Shown here: positions 1-11,199 of the stretch, one piece after another | Layout: each line of letters opens with the position of its first letter | Numbering within the stretch: the first letter of the stretch is position 1 | Origin: Apostichopus japonicus | Lineage: Eukaryota; Echinodermata; Holothuroidea; Aspidochirotida; Stichopodidae | Direction of reading: 5' to 3' | Length of the DNA: 64,000 nt | Assembly: GCF_037975245.1 (NCBI RefSeq) | Contig: NC_092561.1 | Span: forward strand, 12,709,001 to 12,773,000 | Made by a program: the position numbers and the translations under genes | The notes under the pieces: model-generated | The model's input: the letters and a program-made list of their open reading frames with translations, nothing else | Databases searched by the model: none | What the model was told of the DNA's origin: nothing

Positions 1-129
1 TTTCCTTTTGGCTTGGTGAATGCTATATAATGATAATGGACACCAAGAAGCTAAAAATAAACTGAACTTCCCAAACAGACATAACATATTTGTTCTGAGC
101 TAAAACACAATCCTTATATCCTCTCTTAC

Positions 130-1238
130 CCTCAGCCATTTCAGTTCGCATGTTGAACCGTTTCTTAGAGAAATCTGACAACACCTCTGAATCTAAAGTG
201 GCATTGCTCATAACAGACTCCATGCGATTCAGACATGGGTCACCACGTCGTCTATACAAATCCAGTTCATCTTCCGATAGGGCACTGATCACTGAATCCA
301 TTCTTCGTATCTGTCGCACTGGTGAAGTAACACAGTCAGAATTAGAAACAGATTCACCAACAGATGAAGCACGGTTCCTGTGCCTTGTAGCTGAGTCCCA
401 ATCGAATGTCTGGTATGACTGAACTCCCTGATCCAATGGGAAGGCATCAATCTCATATGAATCTGGATGGAGCATGCGCAGTAGACCATCTCGGATATGA
501 TCTCGAACTGTTCTTGTTCGACCCAATGCCTCTTTCTTCTCAATTGAGCTGTCAGTTTCAGACTTGGCAGAAGCAGTTACTGAAATGGAGGGTGATCTAG
601 GCCCTTCCTCATCATCAGCAAACCTAACTGACAGCTGTTTCTTGAGTCTCTTCTTGTTTTTCACAAACTCAGAAGGCTCAGACTTTTCATTTTGCCTTTC
701 ACTTTTCAGTTTCCCTCCCATCTGCACCAAATCTTCTACTTCACTTGACTCTCCATTTATGACAGTGTCTTCTCTTCCCCTGTCTGTCATTTCTGTGCAG
801 TCAGAACTATTCCCTACATATACTTCTTCTAGATCAACCACTGTTTGTTCTCCCAAATTGTTAGCTGACGTTGAAATGTCTTCTTTTGACTGAGATGGAC
901 TTGATTTAGCTGCGTTAATATCTTCTTTCTCTCTTCCTGACAAATCTGTTTCCAGTTTCGTCAAAGAAGCTTTATCTCCAACAGATTCTTTTGCTGTTTC
1001 TTCTTCTGCCAGAGGGTCTACTGATTTACCCCTTTCAAGAGTTCTCCTCCTTGCAGTCACTGTGGTTTGGTCATCACTTGGAGGGTCACTTTCCAATAAC
1101 ACTTCACTGCCACCTGCTTTATTCTGATTCATATCTGCACCTTCCACAGAACTACTTCCAGCTGTACTAGGCGTTACTTCTTGTGATTCCATTTTATAAA
1201 GTCAGTTCTTATCCAGCATCTTTCATGTTTTATCAAAT
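130..1238 (-). CDS. First coding exon of an unrecognised acidic, Ser-rich protein (partial gene)
   Basis: Reading leftwards, an ATG at 1192-1190 in good context (AAAATGG) opens 354 codons. They end at a splice donor (GAG G|GTAAGAG, intron from 129), leaving phase 1. About 46 nt of 5' UTR precede the ATG, after an acceptor with a clear pyrimidine tract ending GTTACAG (exon starts at 1238), so a non-coding first exon lies further right. The protein is rich in Ser, Glu and Asp with scattered Lys/Arg and no membrane segment inside the exon. The last 120 residues look more ordered (MLHPDSYEIDAFPLD, then RRMDSVISALSEDELDLY). I do not recognise the family; the exon may be the disordered N-terminus of a larger protein. 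The residues of the open frame beyond the donor are intron. An intact frame of this length flanked by good splice sites makes the exon itself convincing. Confidence 0.75.
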
Positions 1239-1464
1239 CTGTAACAAAGAAGGAAACTATCACCAATTACTGAAAATATTACTAAATTTAAATTGAGCTT
1301 GGTGGCACACATAATCATATATTTGGCAAGGTTCAATGTTGGTTACATCGAGAAGCAATGTTTAACTATGTCTGTGTTTATTTGCCAATGTTATTTTTTG
1401 ATTAGCTACTGTACACTATCGATACAGGTCTCACAAATTGCATGAACCATTAAATTTTCACTCT
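1239..1464. other. Intron or flank without recognisable features
   Basis: AT-rich sequence upstream of the first coding exon of the minus-strand gene, presumably its first intron. It leads directly into the 67-bp tandem array. I see no other feature. Confidence 0.4.
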
Positions 1465-2698
1465 AGATTGCAGTGAAAATGGGCAGCTCTATGTAATGTG
1501 TAATATGCAACCATTAGTTCTCTTTCAATCTAGCTTGCAGTGAACATGGACAGCTCTATGCAATGTGTAATATGCAACCATTAGTTGTCTTTCAATCTAG
1601 CTTGCAGTGAACATGGACAGCTCTATGCAATGTGTAATATGCAACCATTAGTTGTCTTTCAATCTAGCTTGCAGTGAACCTGGACAGCTCTATGCAATGT
1701 GTAATATGCAACCATTAGTTGTCTTTCAATCTAGCTTGCAGTGAACATGGACAGCTCTATGCAATGTGTAATATGCAACCATTAGTTGTCTTTCAATCTA
1801 GCTTGCAGTGAACCTGGACAGCTCTATGCAATGTGTAATATGCAACCATTAGTTGTCTTTCAATCTAGCTTGCAGTGAACATGGACAGCTCTATGCAATG
1901 TGTAATATGCAACCATTAGTTGTCTTTCAATCTAGCTTGCAGTGAACATGGACAGCTCTATGCAATGTGTAATATGCAACCATTAGTTGTCTTTCAATCT
2001 AGCTTGCAGTGAACATGGACAGCTCTATGCAATGTGTAAAATGCAACCATTAGTTGTCTTTCAATCTAGCTTGCAGTGAACCTGGACAGCTCTATGCAAT
2101 GTGTAATATGCAACCATTAGTTGTCTTTCAATCGAGCTTGCAGTGAACATGGACAGCTCTATGCAATGTGTAATATGCAACCATTAGTTGTCTTTCAATC
2201 GAGCTTGCAGTGAACATGGACAGCTCTATGCAATGTGTAAAATGCAACCATTAGTTGTCTTTCAATCTAGCTTGCAGTGAACCTGGACAGCTCTATGCAA
2301 TGTGTAATATGCAACCATTAGTTGTCTTTCAATCTAGCTTGCAGTGAACATGGACAGCTCTATGCAATGTGTAAAATGCAACCATTAGTTGTCTTTCAAT
2401 CTAGCTTGCAGTGAACCTGGACAGCTCTATGCAATGTGTAATATGCAACCATTAGTTGTCTTTCAATCGAGCTTGCAGTGAACATGGACAGCTCTATGCA
2501 ATGTGTAATATGCAACCATTAGTTGTCTTTCAATCTAGCTTGCAGTGAACCTGGACAGCTCTATGCAATGTGTAATATGCAACCATTAGTTGTCTTTCAA
2601 TCGAGCTTGCAGTGAACATGGACAGCTCTATGCAATGTGTAATATGCAACCATTAGTTGTCTTTCAATCTAGCTTGCAGTGAACATGGACAGCTATAT
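1465..2698. repeat. 67-bp tandem repeat array, about 18 copies
   Basis: The word GCTTGCAGTGAAC recurs every 67 bp from 1533 to 2672, exactly 17 periods, with a diverged unit before and a broken unit after. The units differ by a few recurrent substitutions (CATGG/CCTGG, TCTAG/TCGAG, TAATATG/TAAAATG). These variants alternate in blocks, as expected from unequal exchange of multi-unit segments. The array lies in the presumed first intron of the gene at 130-1238. No coding function is apparent. Confidence 0.95.
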
Positions 2699-2700
2699 TT

Positions 2701-5700
2701 CATGTGTTATAACCAACCATTAGTCAGCCAGATGTGACTACATGAGCTTTCAACTATTACAGTAGGACAGAAAGTCCTGCATCTGTAATCAATACCACAA
2801 TACCCACCTTGGTGACTACTGGATTTGTTATGCATCCCTTGCATAGATTTGTCTATATTTAGTAAGTTTAATGGAACTGCTCAAGTTTCATCTCACCATG
2901 TGTACTATCCTACTGTAGTGTGTAAACATAGATCTGATACAACTTTACATGCCTTTTATATTACACAATATGCTTAAAAATTTGCATTACAAGAACAGCA
3001 ATATTTAGTTGTGGACTCCTCCCACAGTTACACATTGAAATAGATTGATACAAGTTTTTGAAATAATTCATGCACATCTCTCTACAACAAACGAATGTGA
3101 TGTCTGTAGTTTTTTGGTACTCTGTAGTTTAGAGCAAACATTTGTTATCAAAGGTTGAATATGAATCAAAGGTTGAATACATTAAAACATGCATACCATA
3201 AAATAAAATAAAATACAAGAAAACCCCTTTAATGCTACATATATACCTTGGCAGCACAAATTGTCTCCTTTGATAGTTGATAAATGGCCAAACATTTGTA
3301 AGCAATAGATACTTGGTCAGTCTGAATGGCCGTATGTCAGTCTGTGCTAACCCAATGTTTCTATGATGATCACGTTGAACATTAGCTGGAGCATTTGGTA
3401 ATCAAAAATTAAACTGATCCAGAAATGTTCCAATGACTTCCAACCCCTCCTGCATGTTAACCCTCCCCCATCCAATTTTGTAAAATTGTTTTTTTATTGA
3501 GGGTAGAATAAAATCTTTGCCTCATAAGTATTTTTCATTTGAAGGAGACATAAATTAAGCTATCATCATATCCTATTGGATACAGATGTTATTGAAAAAC
3601 TATAACCTATGTAGCTAATACGACAGTAAAATCCTAGTTTGGAAGTCAGCAGTGTCCTACCATTTGGAAGGGGTTTTTCATGGTCAGCATCCCATCATAT
3701 CTCTTGCAAAGCTTCACTTAGATTTATAGGTTGTAAGTTTGACCAGGCCATTTATTGATATTTATATCCCTGCAACAAATATAACTTAGATATGTGCTTA
3801 GAACCATCTGGCTGCTGTCAAACAGTATATTTTGTGATTTGTTTCTTGATATTGTCTCATAACAATACAGCTCTTTAAAATAACTGGTCAACTCGGAATA
3901 AATTCTGGTCAACTTTCACATCAAAATATCATGAAAACTTATTTTTCTTTATTACTTTGCATGCTTTAAATTTAAATTGGTGCAAATTAAAGCAATAACT
4001 TACCAAATGTTGATTTAATGTCAAGATTCCTTACTTTAAATGACAACTGATGCCCTGCAACAGCCCTTTCAGTGAAGTTAGCTACTGTACTGACAATGCG
4101 AAACCAGCTTTTGTAGCAATACACGTTCAAAGAATCACTTACTGTACACAGTGTTTACAGTATGTTGCAGTAGTCCAGGTGTTCTAGACAATTGGTTGAT
4201 CTAGTCATCAAAGTAGTTAAATAGTTTCACAAGCCTCATTACAGCTCAATGACAGATAATACAGTATATACTAATATCTTATTATCTCATCTCCCTACAT
4301 GTAATGTATAGGGACATGAGATATTGTAGTTCACCCCACATCAGAAATGTGAGGAAGTGTGTGAGTGAGTGAGTGGGTGAATGAGCATATGTCATAGGTC
4401 AAGAAACCTAAACATTGGTTTTTAGCCATTTTCCGCTTGTCAACATGTATAGGAAAAGGGCATTTAACCTCACTTTATGTAGAAAATGATGAAACCAATT
4501 TTAAAAAAACCCAGAAAAATAGGTGTTTAGGGTCGGGTTCAAGAGGTCAATTGAACGAAATTGAGGTAAAAAAGGGGGTCGTGAATTCCTCCTACAATGT
4601 AAGTCCAATCATGTTCAAACTTGGTGGGTGAAACTCATGCTTGCATGATTGGTGACATCATAGGTCAAAGGTTTGAGGTCAAATCCCCCCCCCCCCCCCC
4701 CGAAAAAATTTGTTGCCATTACCTGCTGTCAGTACGTTGGAAAAAGTCATTAAACCACATGACATGTATATGATAAGCATCTTGTTGAATATGTAAGCAC
4801 TTCAAATAATACCAAGGTGAAAGCAAATACAGTAGAATAAGGTTTGGAGCTCATAAGTTTCAACATCCAATACTCAAGTATTTAAAATAAGTCTAGACTA
4901 AATAAATATTCAACAACATTTAAGCAGTGGGATATGAATACAATGATGCTTATAACGTATGTATATAGCTAATAGACTTCAGCTGCAATGAAGTAATGGG
5001 ACACCACTCACAGCACAATACAACAACAGAAAACTTTTATCATTCATGTGCTTGAGTGAATAATAATACTGTCCCTTACAGGTACTGTAATGCAACTGCA
5101 TTACCTGTTACCAGGCAGAATAAAATCCATCAAAGATTCTTTAGTGCTGTTGTATGCCATCTACCACAACAGAATTTACCATGTCTAATAGTTCTGCAAC
5201 TTAATCCAGTATCTATGCACACAAACTGCCTGTACATTGGTTTGGTTTTGCAATGTACAGAAATCACATGTGCTGCTAGCTGTACAGCCAATGATAGTAT
5301 TGTCATTGTATTTAACAGTCCCTATTAAATTAATACAGTGTAGATTGCGATTTATTGCACTGGATGATATTTGCATACTGATAATTGGTATTTGAGGGTA
5401 AAGATACAAAAGTTGCAACACAAATACAGTACTGTGTATGGCAATTTTAGACTCAGAACGTTAAATATCCTAATGAATATGAAAACAATGAAACTACTGT
5501 ATACAGAGGTATGCCTAAAAGGTTATTTTTATGTTTTAATGTGCAGAGAGCAGACATTTAAATGCTTCATTTTTATGAAGTCCTATAGCATGATGAATCT
5601 ATTATGTAGGATATGAGTCCTTTGAATGATGAATATTAATTATATTGTACTAGGCATTACATTGTAACAGGTAAAGACTGTAACTGCCAAGTTACTTTAC

Positions 5701-6999
5701 AAACAATGTGGTATATGAAAACTTGAACAAAGAAAGCAGGTTTCAAATTGTGCCAAATTCACGGATAGACACTTCACAGTTGCCTCCATGTATGTTTAAC
5801 CATTCAATGACTTTCAGACTTTTCAATTCACAACATGAAGAATGATACAATTTAATGTTTTCCTAGAAACAGGACTATGTGTGGTGACTTACTAAAAGTA
5901 CAACCAGATGTTGTACACACTCTTCCTGCAAACTCTTCCGTTTCAACTGCTGTACACTAATGCCTGATCTCTTTTTATAGAACATTACAAATTGGGCCAC
6001 TGTATAGATCTATGAAATAAGATCTTACCAGCCACATACATAGACTAGTTCCTGTTTGTACACAGGGTAAAACTGCCTTGCAAAAATATTACCAGCATCG
6101 CCGCCGCACTGTTTCAGAGAAGGAAAAACTGCAATTATTGCAAATTTGCAATCCAACTGTTTCAACCCATGAAATCATACAGTATGACAGTGAAATCTTG
6201 GCTGTGAGCACAAAATTATAGCAACAAATAAAAGTTCTTCTGCCTATTTAACATATCAGTTTTATCTAATTTATTGTTAGGATGATTGACATTAATTAGG
6301 ATGTTTAACAAATTTTCCAGGTGACCATCCCCCCCACACCTGACACCTGCCCCCCCCTCCCCAGTATACTTATGGCTTCGAGTGTCACAAACCAGTTACT
6401 GTTTCTCACACAAGAAATACCAGGGGCAACCATGGGTACAGTTATTAATTAAATATGTTTGTATCTAGAGTGTTGTGTAAACACTGAATAATATAGAGTA
6501 AAGTTAACATGAACCCAAGTTCACACAGCCTATAGGTTCAAAGTACATCATTGTATAGGACTAGTCTGCACCCAAACAGCAAATTGCTTAAAGATTGGAC
6601 TAACAATTTACTTTGATTCACAAAGCATGGATCAAACTGTAAATTGCAACTGTAGTGAACTGCCATATAATACTTAAAGTCTGTTACCAATTTATAATGG
6701 TACAGGTAGCTGTAAATACTATTATTATCAGTCTGCATAATGTGAGTACTTGCATATGTGTCGTCTTTCTTGGAGTCACAACTTGTTGCCATTGTTCACA
6801 TGGATTAATTACTGAACAGTGTACTGCACAATGCAATTTCTAGGTAAAGTGAAGCCATGTACAGTAACTACATACTGGTTAAATTACACGGTCTACAGAG
6901 ACCAACTATAATGCAAGTTATGATATGGTTCAATAAGTCATTCTGAGTCATAATCTGGCCTGATGACAGGTTGGTTAGGCACATTCACGAATTTCACGT
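2701..6999. other. AT-rich non-coding stretch
   Basis: No ORF with coding character or convincing splice context is visible on either strand. Only low-complexity features stand out: a poly-C run at about 4686-4701, after sequence with repeated GGTCAAAGGT-like words, and a C-rich patch near 6329-6362. It is probably intron or intergenic DNA. Confidence 0.5.
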
Positions 7000-7965
7000 G
7001 TCACAAAACATTCACAATGTATAACAACTCATGTAGCCATGACACTGTTACAACTAATGCATCTAGATAGTCATATGTCACAACTTACAGTATGTCATGT
7101 CATGTGTCACAACTCCTTTAAGGTCGTAATGTGTCATAACTCAAGTCAACATGTGTCATAACTATTGAGTCATACTGTGCCACAACTGATGAAGACATGT
7201 GTAACAGTAAATGTACCTCTAGAGTCATGTGTCACAACTTATGTACAGTCATGTGTCACAACCCATCTACATTCATGTGTCACAACTCCTTTAAGGTAAT
7301 AATATATCACAACTCAAGTAGATATAATGTGTCACAACTAGTCAGTCATACTATGTTACAACTGATGAAGACATGTGTTACAATTAATGTACCTCTAGAG
7401 TCATGTGTCACAACTTATGTATAGTCATGTGTCACAACCCATCTACATTCATGTGTCACAACTCCTTTAAGGTAATAATATATCACAACTCAAGCAGATA
7501 TAATGTGTCACAACTAGCTAGTCATACTGTGTCATAACTGATGTAGACATGTGTTACAATTAATGTACCTCTAGAGTCATGTGTCACAACTTATGTACAG
7601 TCATGTGTCACAACCCATCTACATTCATGTGTCACAACTCCTTTAAGGTAATAATATATCACAACTCAAGTAGGTATGTGTCACAACTAGTTAGTCATAC
7701 TATGTTACAACTGATGAAGACATGTGTTACAATTAATGTACCTCTAGAGTCATGTGTCACAACTTATGTACAGTCATGTGTCACAACCCATCTACATTCA
7801 TGTGTCACAACTCCTTTAAGGTAATAATATATCACAACTCAAGTAGATATAATGTGTCACAACTAGTTAGTCATACTATGTTACAACTGATGTAGACATG
7901 TGTTACAATTAATGTACCTGTAGAGTCATGTGTCACAACTTATGTACAGTCATGTGTCACAACTT
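7000..7965. repeat. Higher-order tandem repeat: about 25-bp monomers in a 176-bp unit
   Basis: The phrase ATGTGTCACAACT recurs about every 25 bp, followed by variable spacers. Groups of seven monomers repeat as a larger unit: the junction GATGWAGACATGTG occurs at about 7191, 7367, 7543, 7716 and 7892, giving spacings of 176, 176, 173 and 176 bp. The left edge (7000-7190) holds more diverged monomers. Short open frames across the array are by-products of the period and are not genes. Confidence 0.9.
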
Positions 7966-8232
7966 ATAATGTACATTAATAATCTCAATTTCTGTAAACT
8001 TAGACACTGTACTCAAATGGTAATTTATGTTTAGCAGTATGCCCTCCACAGTTCTGAAAACAGCTTCAGCCCAGATGCAATTTGCATACAATTAGCTGAT
8101 GTAGGTGTATCTATAGTACCATGAATGTCAGGTTAGTACTTTAAGCCTTAGGCGTGTTATTACTTTATTAAAGGTACCTAAGGCATCTCTTGATACATTA
8201 ATATACAAACTTGAACCTGATCAGCTAGATGT

Positions 8233-8306
8233 AACACGCTGTCCTTTAAAGTTTCACCAGAGTTTGTTTGACAGATACATTGACTGACACAGTCACCAGG
8301 GTGCAC
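8233..8306 (+). repeat. 74-bp direct repeat, left copy
   Basis: This block (starting AACACGCTGTCC, ending AGGGTGCAC) is identical by eye, in the same orientation, to 10310-10383. The two copies flank a pair of inverted 18-bp minisatellites. Read on the minus strand, part of it translates to a Cys-containing peptide (HPGDCVSQCIC) that faintly recalls a VWC/TIL-type cysteine module. That resemblance is weak. Confidence 0.85.
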
Positions 8307-8384
8307 ATATTCATTATTGATCAATAGATAAGCATTATTTGGCGAGCACCTGATCAGGTATGCAACTATGGAACGCCAAAAGCG

Positions 8385-8690
8385 CAATGCATTTCGTTGC
8401 CTCGATCGATTTCGCCTCCTTCTATTTCGTTGCCTCCTTTTATTTCGTTGCCTCCTTTTATTTCGTTTCCTCCTTCTATTTCGTTGCTTCGTTCTATTTT
8501 GCTGCCTCCTTCTATTTCGTTGCCTTCTTCTATTTCGTTGCCTCCATTGATTTCGTTGCCTCCTTCTATTTTGCTGCCTCCTTCTATTTCGTTGCCTCCT
8601 TCTATTTTGCTGCCTCCACCTATTTCGTTGCCTCGTTCTACATCGTTGCCTCGTTCGATTTCGTTGCCTCGATTGAATTCGCCTGGTTAT
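8385..8690 (+). repeat. 18-bp minisatellite, forward block
   Basis: About 17 tandem units of the type TTCGTTGCCTCCTTCTAT. They are preceded by GGAACGCCAAAAGCGCAATG, a block that reappears inverted beside the second array. Because 18 is a multiple of three, several frames stay open; the minus frame gives Arg/Gln/Asn hexapeptides and the plus frames give Phe/Leu/Pro-rich ones. Nothing supports translation. Confidence 0.9.
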
Positions 8691-8699
8691 GTTAATTAG

Positions 8700-9731
8700 G
8701 TATTGCAGGCATGCATTGGTGGGCGGAGCTTTTTTCTCCTTCGGTCGCGACGGGCCGGTTAACGCAAACGTTACCTGGTCGATCACAGTGCCTAGCACGT
8801 ACTGAGCAGCCTAGCACCTGTTTGAACGTAGCAGCCACTAAGAGCAGCCACTAACAGCAGCCAATAGTGTATACATCAACGTTACACGCCGTTGGCCACT
8901 TATGTTTGTACACTGTGACGAGCGCTGGGTACGCTGTGGCGGGAAAGTGGATCCCCAGCAGCCACTAAGGGCAGCCTAAATTAGCGGACAATAACAAGAC
9001 TGTTACTTTTTCGTACCTGTTTTAAAGCGATAATAATTAACGCTATGAATACTGTAAAATGCCAATAATTGCACCATATGAGAGAGAAGATGTTGCTCTT
9101 TCATGTGTTATAATTTTGGAATTAAATGGTGGACGATTTCTGCATCCATATTGAACTGAAACTTGTGATCCTACCAAATCTTGTGGAGAAAGGCGTAAAT
9201 TGCGACAATTTTTATACCATTTTTTTCTTTTTTTCTTCTTCAAATGTCTAAACAATTAATTTATGAGAATATGCAACAGTCAAGAGAGGTACAATGACGA
9301 TGTTAAGTTATTCCTCTTACACGTGGTATGAAAAAACAGCCAGTAACACTTTGATCTATTGAAATTTGATGGCTACAAACTGTTCGATCCTAACAGGAGT
9401 GGGATGCAAATGGGAAAATTAGCTCGAAACGCGCGGTAATGTGTTATGATCCAAACGTATTATTATTTCAAAATCCATTAATTTAAGTTATCGACCTAGT
9501 TAGGAGGTTCGGTTAGCATCACATCAAAGAATAAAATTTCTTCTTTCACGTGTTATACCTACTATTGGTAACAAAGCCGATTTTTTTTTACCAAAAGTGG
9601 CTTAAAAGTTTTAAAATATTGATTAATTTTTTTATTCTTCAAAATCGATTAAGTTGAGTTATGGAGCCTATTGAGATGTCCGGTTAGCACCACATTAAAG
9701 TAGATAGGTTCATCTTTCACGTGGTATACCT
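8700..9731. repeat. Diverged direct repeats between the two minisatellite blocks
   Basis: After a GC-richer part (8700-8960, with repeated AGCAGCCACTAA words) the sequence contains two or three diverged copies of a segment of about 180 bp. It carries the series TTCAAAATCSATTAA, then GTTATSGA..., GGTTAGCAYCACAT, TTTCACGTGKTATACC and CTACTATYGGTAA, at roughly 9460-9640 and 9640-9800. There is no transposase-like ORF. This may be the interior of one composite element spanning 8233-10383. Confidence 0.5.
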
Positions 9732-10010
9732 CTACTATCGGTAATAAGAAATGATTTCTTGACCAAAAGTGGCCTCAAAGTTTTAACCCCGATACGGACA
9801 TCTTTAAACGCGCTGTATATACGTAATGTTTAATGATCAGAAAACTGTTTATTTTATTTTTTTCTTCAAAATCGATTAACCTTAGTTATGGAGCCTACAT
9901 TTTTCTGATCATTACACATTATGTATACAGCGCGTTTAGAGATGTCCGTATCGGGGTTAAAACTTTAAGGCCACTTTTGGTCAAGAAATCATTTTTGTTA
10001 CCGATAGTAG
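9732..10010. repeat. Long inverted repeat (hairpin) with arms of about 107 bp
   Basis: The left arm, 9732-9838, begins CTACTATCGGTAA. The right arm, 9902-10010, is its reverse complement and ends TTACCGATAGTAG. The arms share the words GACCAAAAGTGGCC and CCCCGATACGGACATC and are separated by about 63 bp. The structure sits directly against the inverted minisatellite block and looks like a foldback module. Confidence 0.85.
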
Positions 10011-10015
10011 ATAAT

Positions 10016-10300
10016 AGAACGAGGCAACGAAATCAAAGGAGGCAACGAAATCAAAGGAGGCAACGAAATCAAAGGAGACAACGAATTAGAAGGAGGCGAC
10101 GAAATAAAAGGAGGCAACGATATCAAACGAGGCAACAAAACCAAAGGAGGCAACGAAATAGAACGAGGCAGCAAAATAGAATGAGACAACGAAATAGAAC
10201 GAAGCAACGAAATAGAAGGAGGCAACGAAATAAAAGGAGGCAACGAAATAGAAGGAGGCGAAATCGATCGAGGCAACGAAATGCGTTGCGCTTTTGGCGT
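10016..10300 (-). repeat. 18-bp minisatellite, inverted block
   Basis: Tandem units of the type GAGGCAACGAAATAGAAG form the reverse complement of the 8385-8690 array. The homology continues into the flanking CGCTTTTGGCGTTCC, next to the second 74-bp direct repeat. Units vary mainly at two or three positions. Confidence 0.9.
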
Positions 10301-10309
10301 TCCATATGC

Positions 10310-10383
10310 AACACGCTGTCCTTTAAAGTTTCACCAGAGTTTGTTTGACAGATACATTGACTGACACAGTCACCAGGGTGCAC
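10310..10383 (+). repeat. 74-bp direct repeat, right copy
   Basis: Identical by eye to 8233-8306. It abuts the inverted minisatellite block with only a few bases between, whereas the left copy is about 60 bp from its array. Confidence 0.85.
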
Positions 10384-10566
10384 GTGTTGTGTTATGCTTC
10401 AAATACATATCACTCATTTCAGAAAACTTCAAGTCAGAATTAACTTGCAAATTAATGTCACACAGACACAGTGTATGAATAAATTGATGAAAAAGATGCT
10501 AAAAAGAAGTCAAATATTGCATTAACAATTCCAATTTAGTATCATGTCTTGCTTAATTTGAAAACC

Positions 10567-11196
10567 AAATGCAGGCAATCCACCATGTTATGTGATGTAT
10601 ATTTGATCACAGTGCACAATCTGCATGCAATCCACCGTGTAATGTGATGTGTATTTGATCACAGTGCACAATCTGCATGCAATCCACCGGGTAATGTGAT
10701 GTGTATTTAATCACGGTGCACAATCTGCATGCAATCCACTACAGTATGTAATGTGATGTGTATTTGATCACAGTGCACAATCTGCATGCAATCCACCATG
10801 TAATGTGATGTGTATTTGATCACAGTGCACAATCTGCATGCAATCCACCATGTAATGTGATGTGTATTTGATCACAGTGCACAATCTGCATGCAATCCAC
10901 CGGGTAATGTGATGTGTATTTGATCACAGTGCACAATCTGCATGCAATCCACCATGTAATGTGATGTGTATTTGATCACAGTGCACAATCTGCATGCAAT
11001 CCACCATGTAATGTGATGTGTATTTGATCACGGTGCACAATCTGCATGCAATCCACCGTGTAATGTGATGTGTATTTGATCACAGTGCACAATCTGCATG
11101 CAATCCACCATGTAATGTGATGTGTATTTGATCACAGTGCACAATCTGCATGCAATCCACCGTGTAATGTGATGTGTATTTGATCACAGTGCACAA
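10567..11196. repeat. 52-bp tandem repeat array, about 12 copies
   Basis: CTGCATGCAATCCACC recurs every 52 bp (10621, 10673, 10725 and onward). One unit carries a 4-bp insertion (CACTACAGTATG near 10740). The units contain TGATCACAGTGCACAAT and differ by a few substitutions such as CCATG/CCGTG/CCGGG. Confidence 0.95.
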
Positions 11197-11199
11197 CCG

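Noticed and set aside
1465-2698. CRISPR-like array (regular repeats)
   Set aside because: The whole 67-bp unit is conserved, with no unique spacers; it is a eukaryotic tandem repeat.
7197-7824. Cys/His-rich repeat peptides (MCHN...), suggestive of metal binding
   Set aside because: They arise from the 25-bp GTGTCACAACT monomers. The regular DNA period explains them, and indels in the array break the frame.
8178-8798. 206-codon minus-strand frame rich in Arg, Gln and Asn
   Set aside because: It is a by-product of an 18-bp minisatellite. All frames of the array stay open, and no splice or start context supports translation.
9833-10348. 171-codon plus-strand frame with an RRQRNQ repeat
   Set aside because: Same minisatellite artefact in the inverted array; the non-repeat part lies in a hairpin structure.
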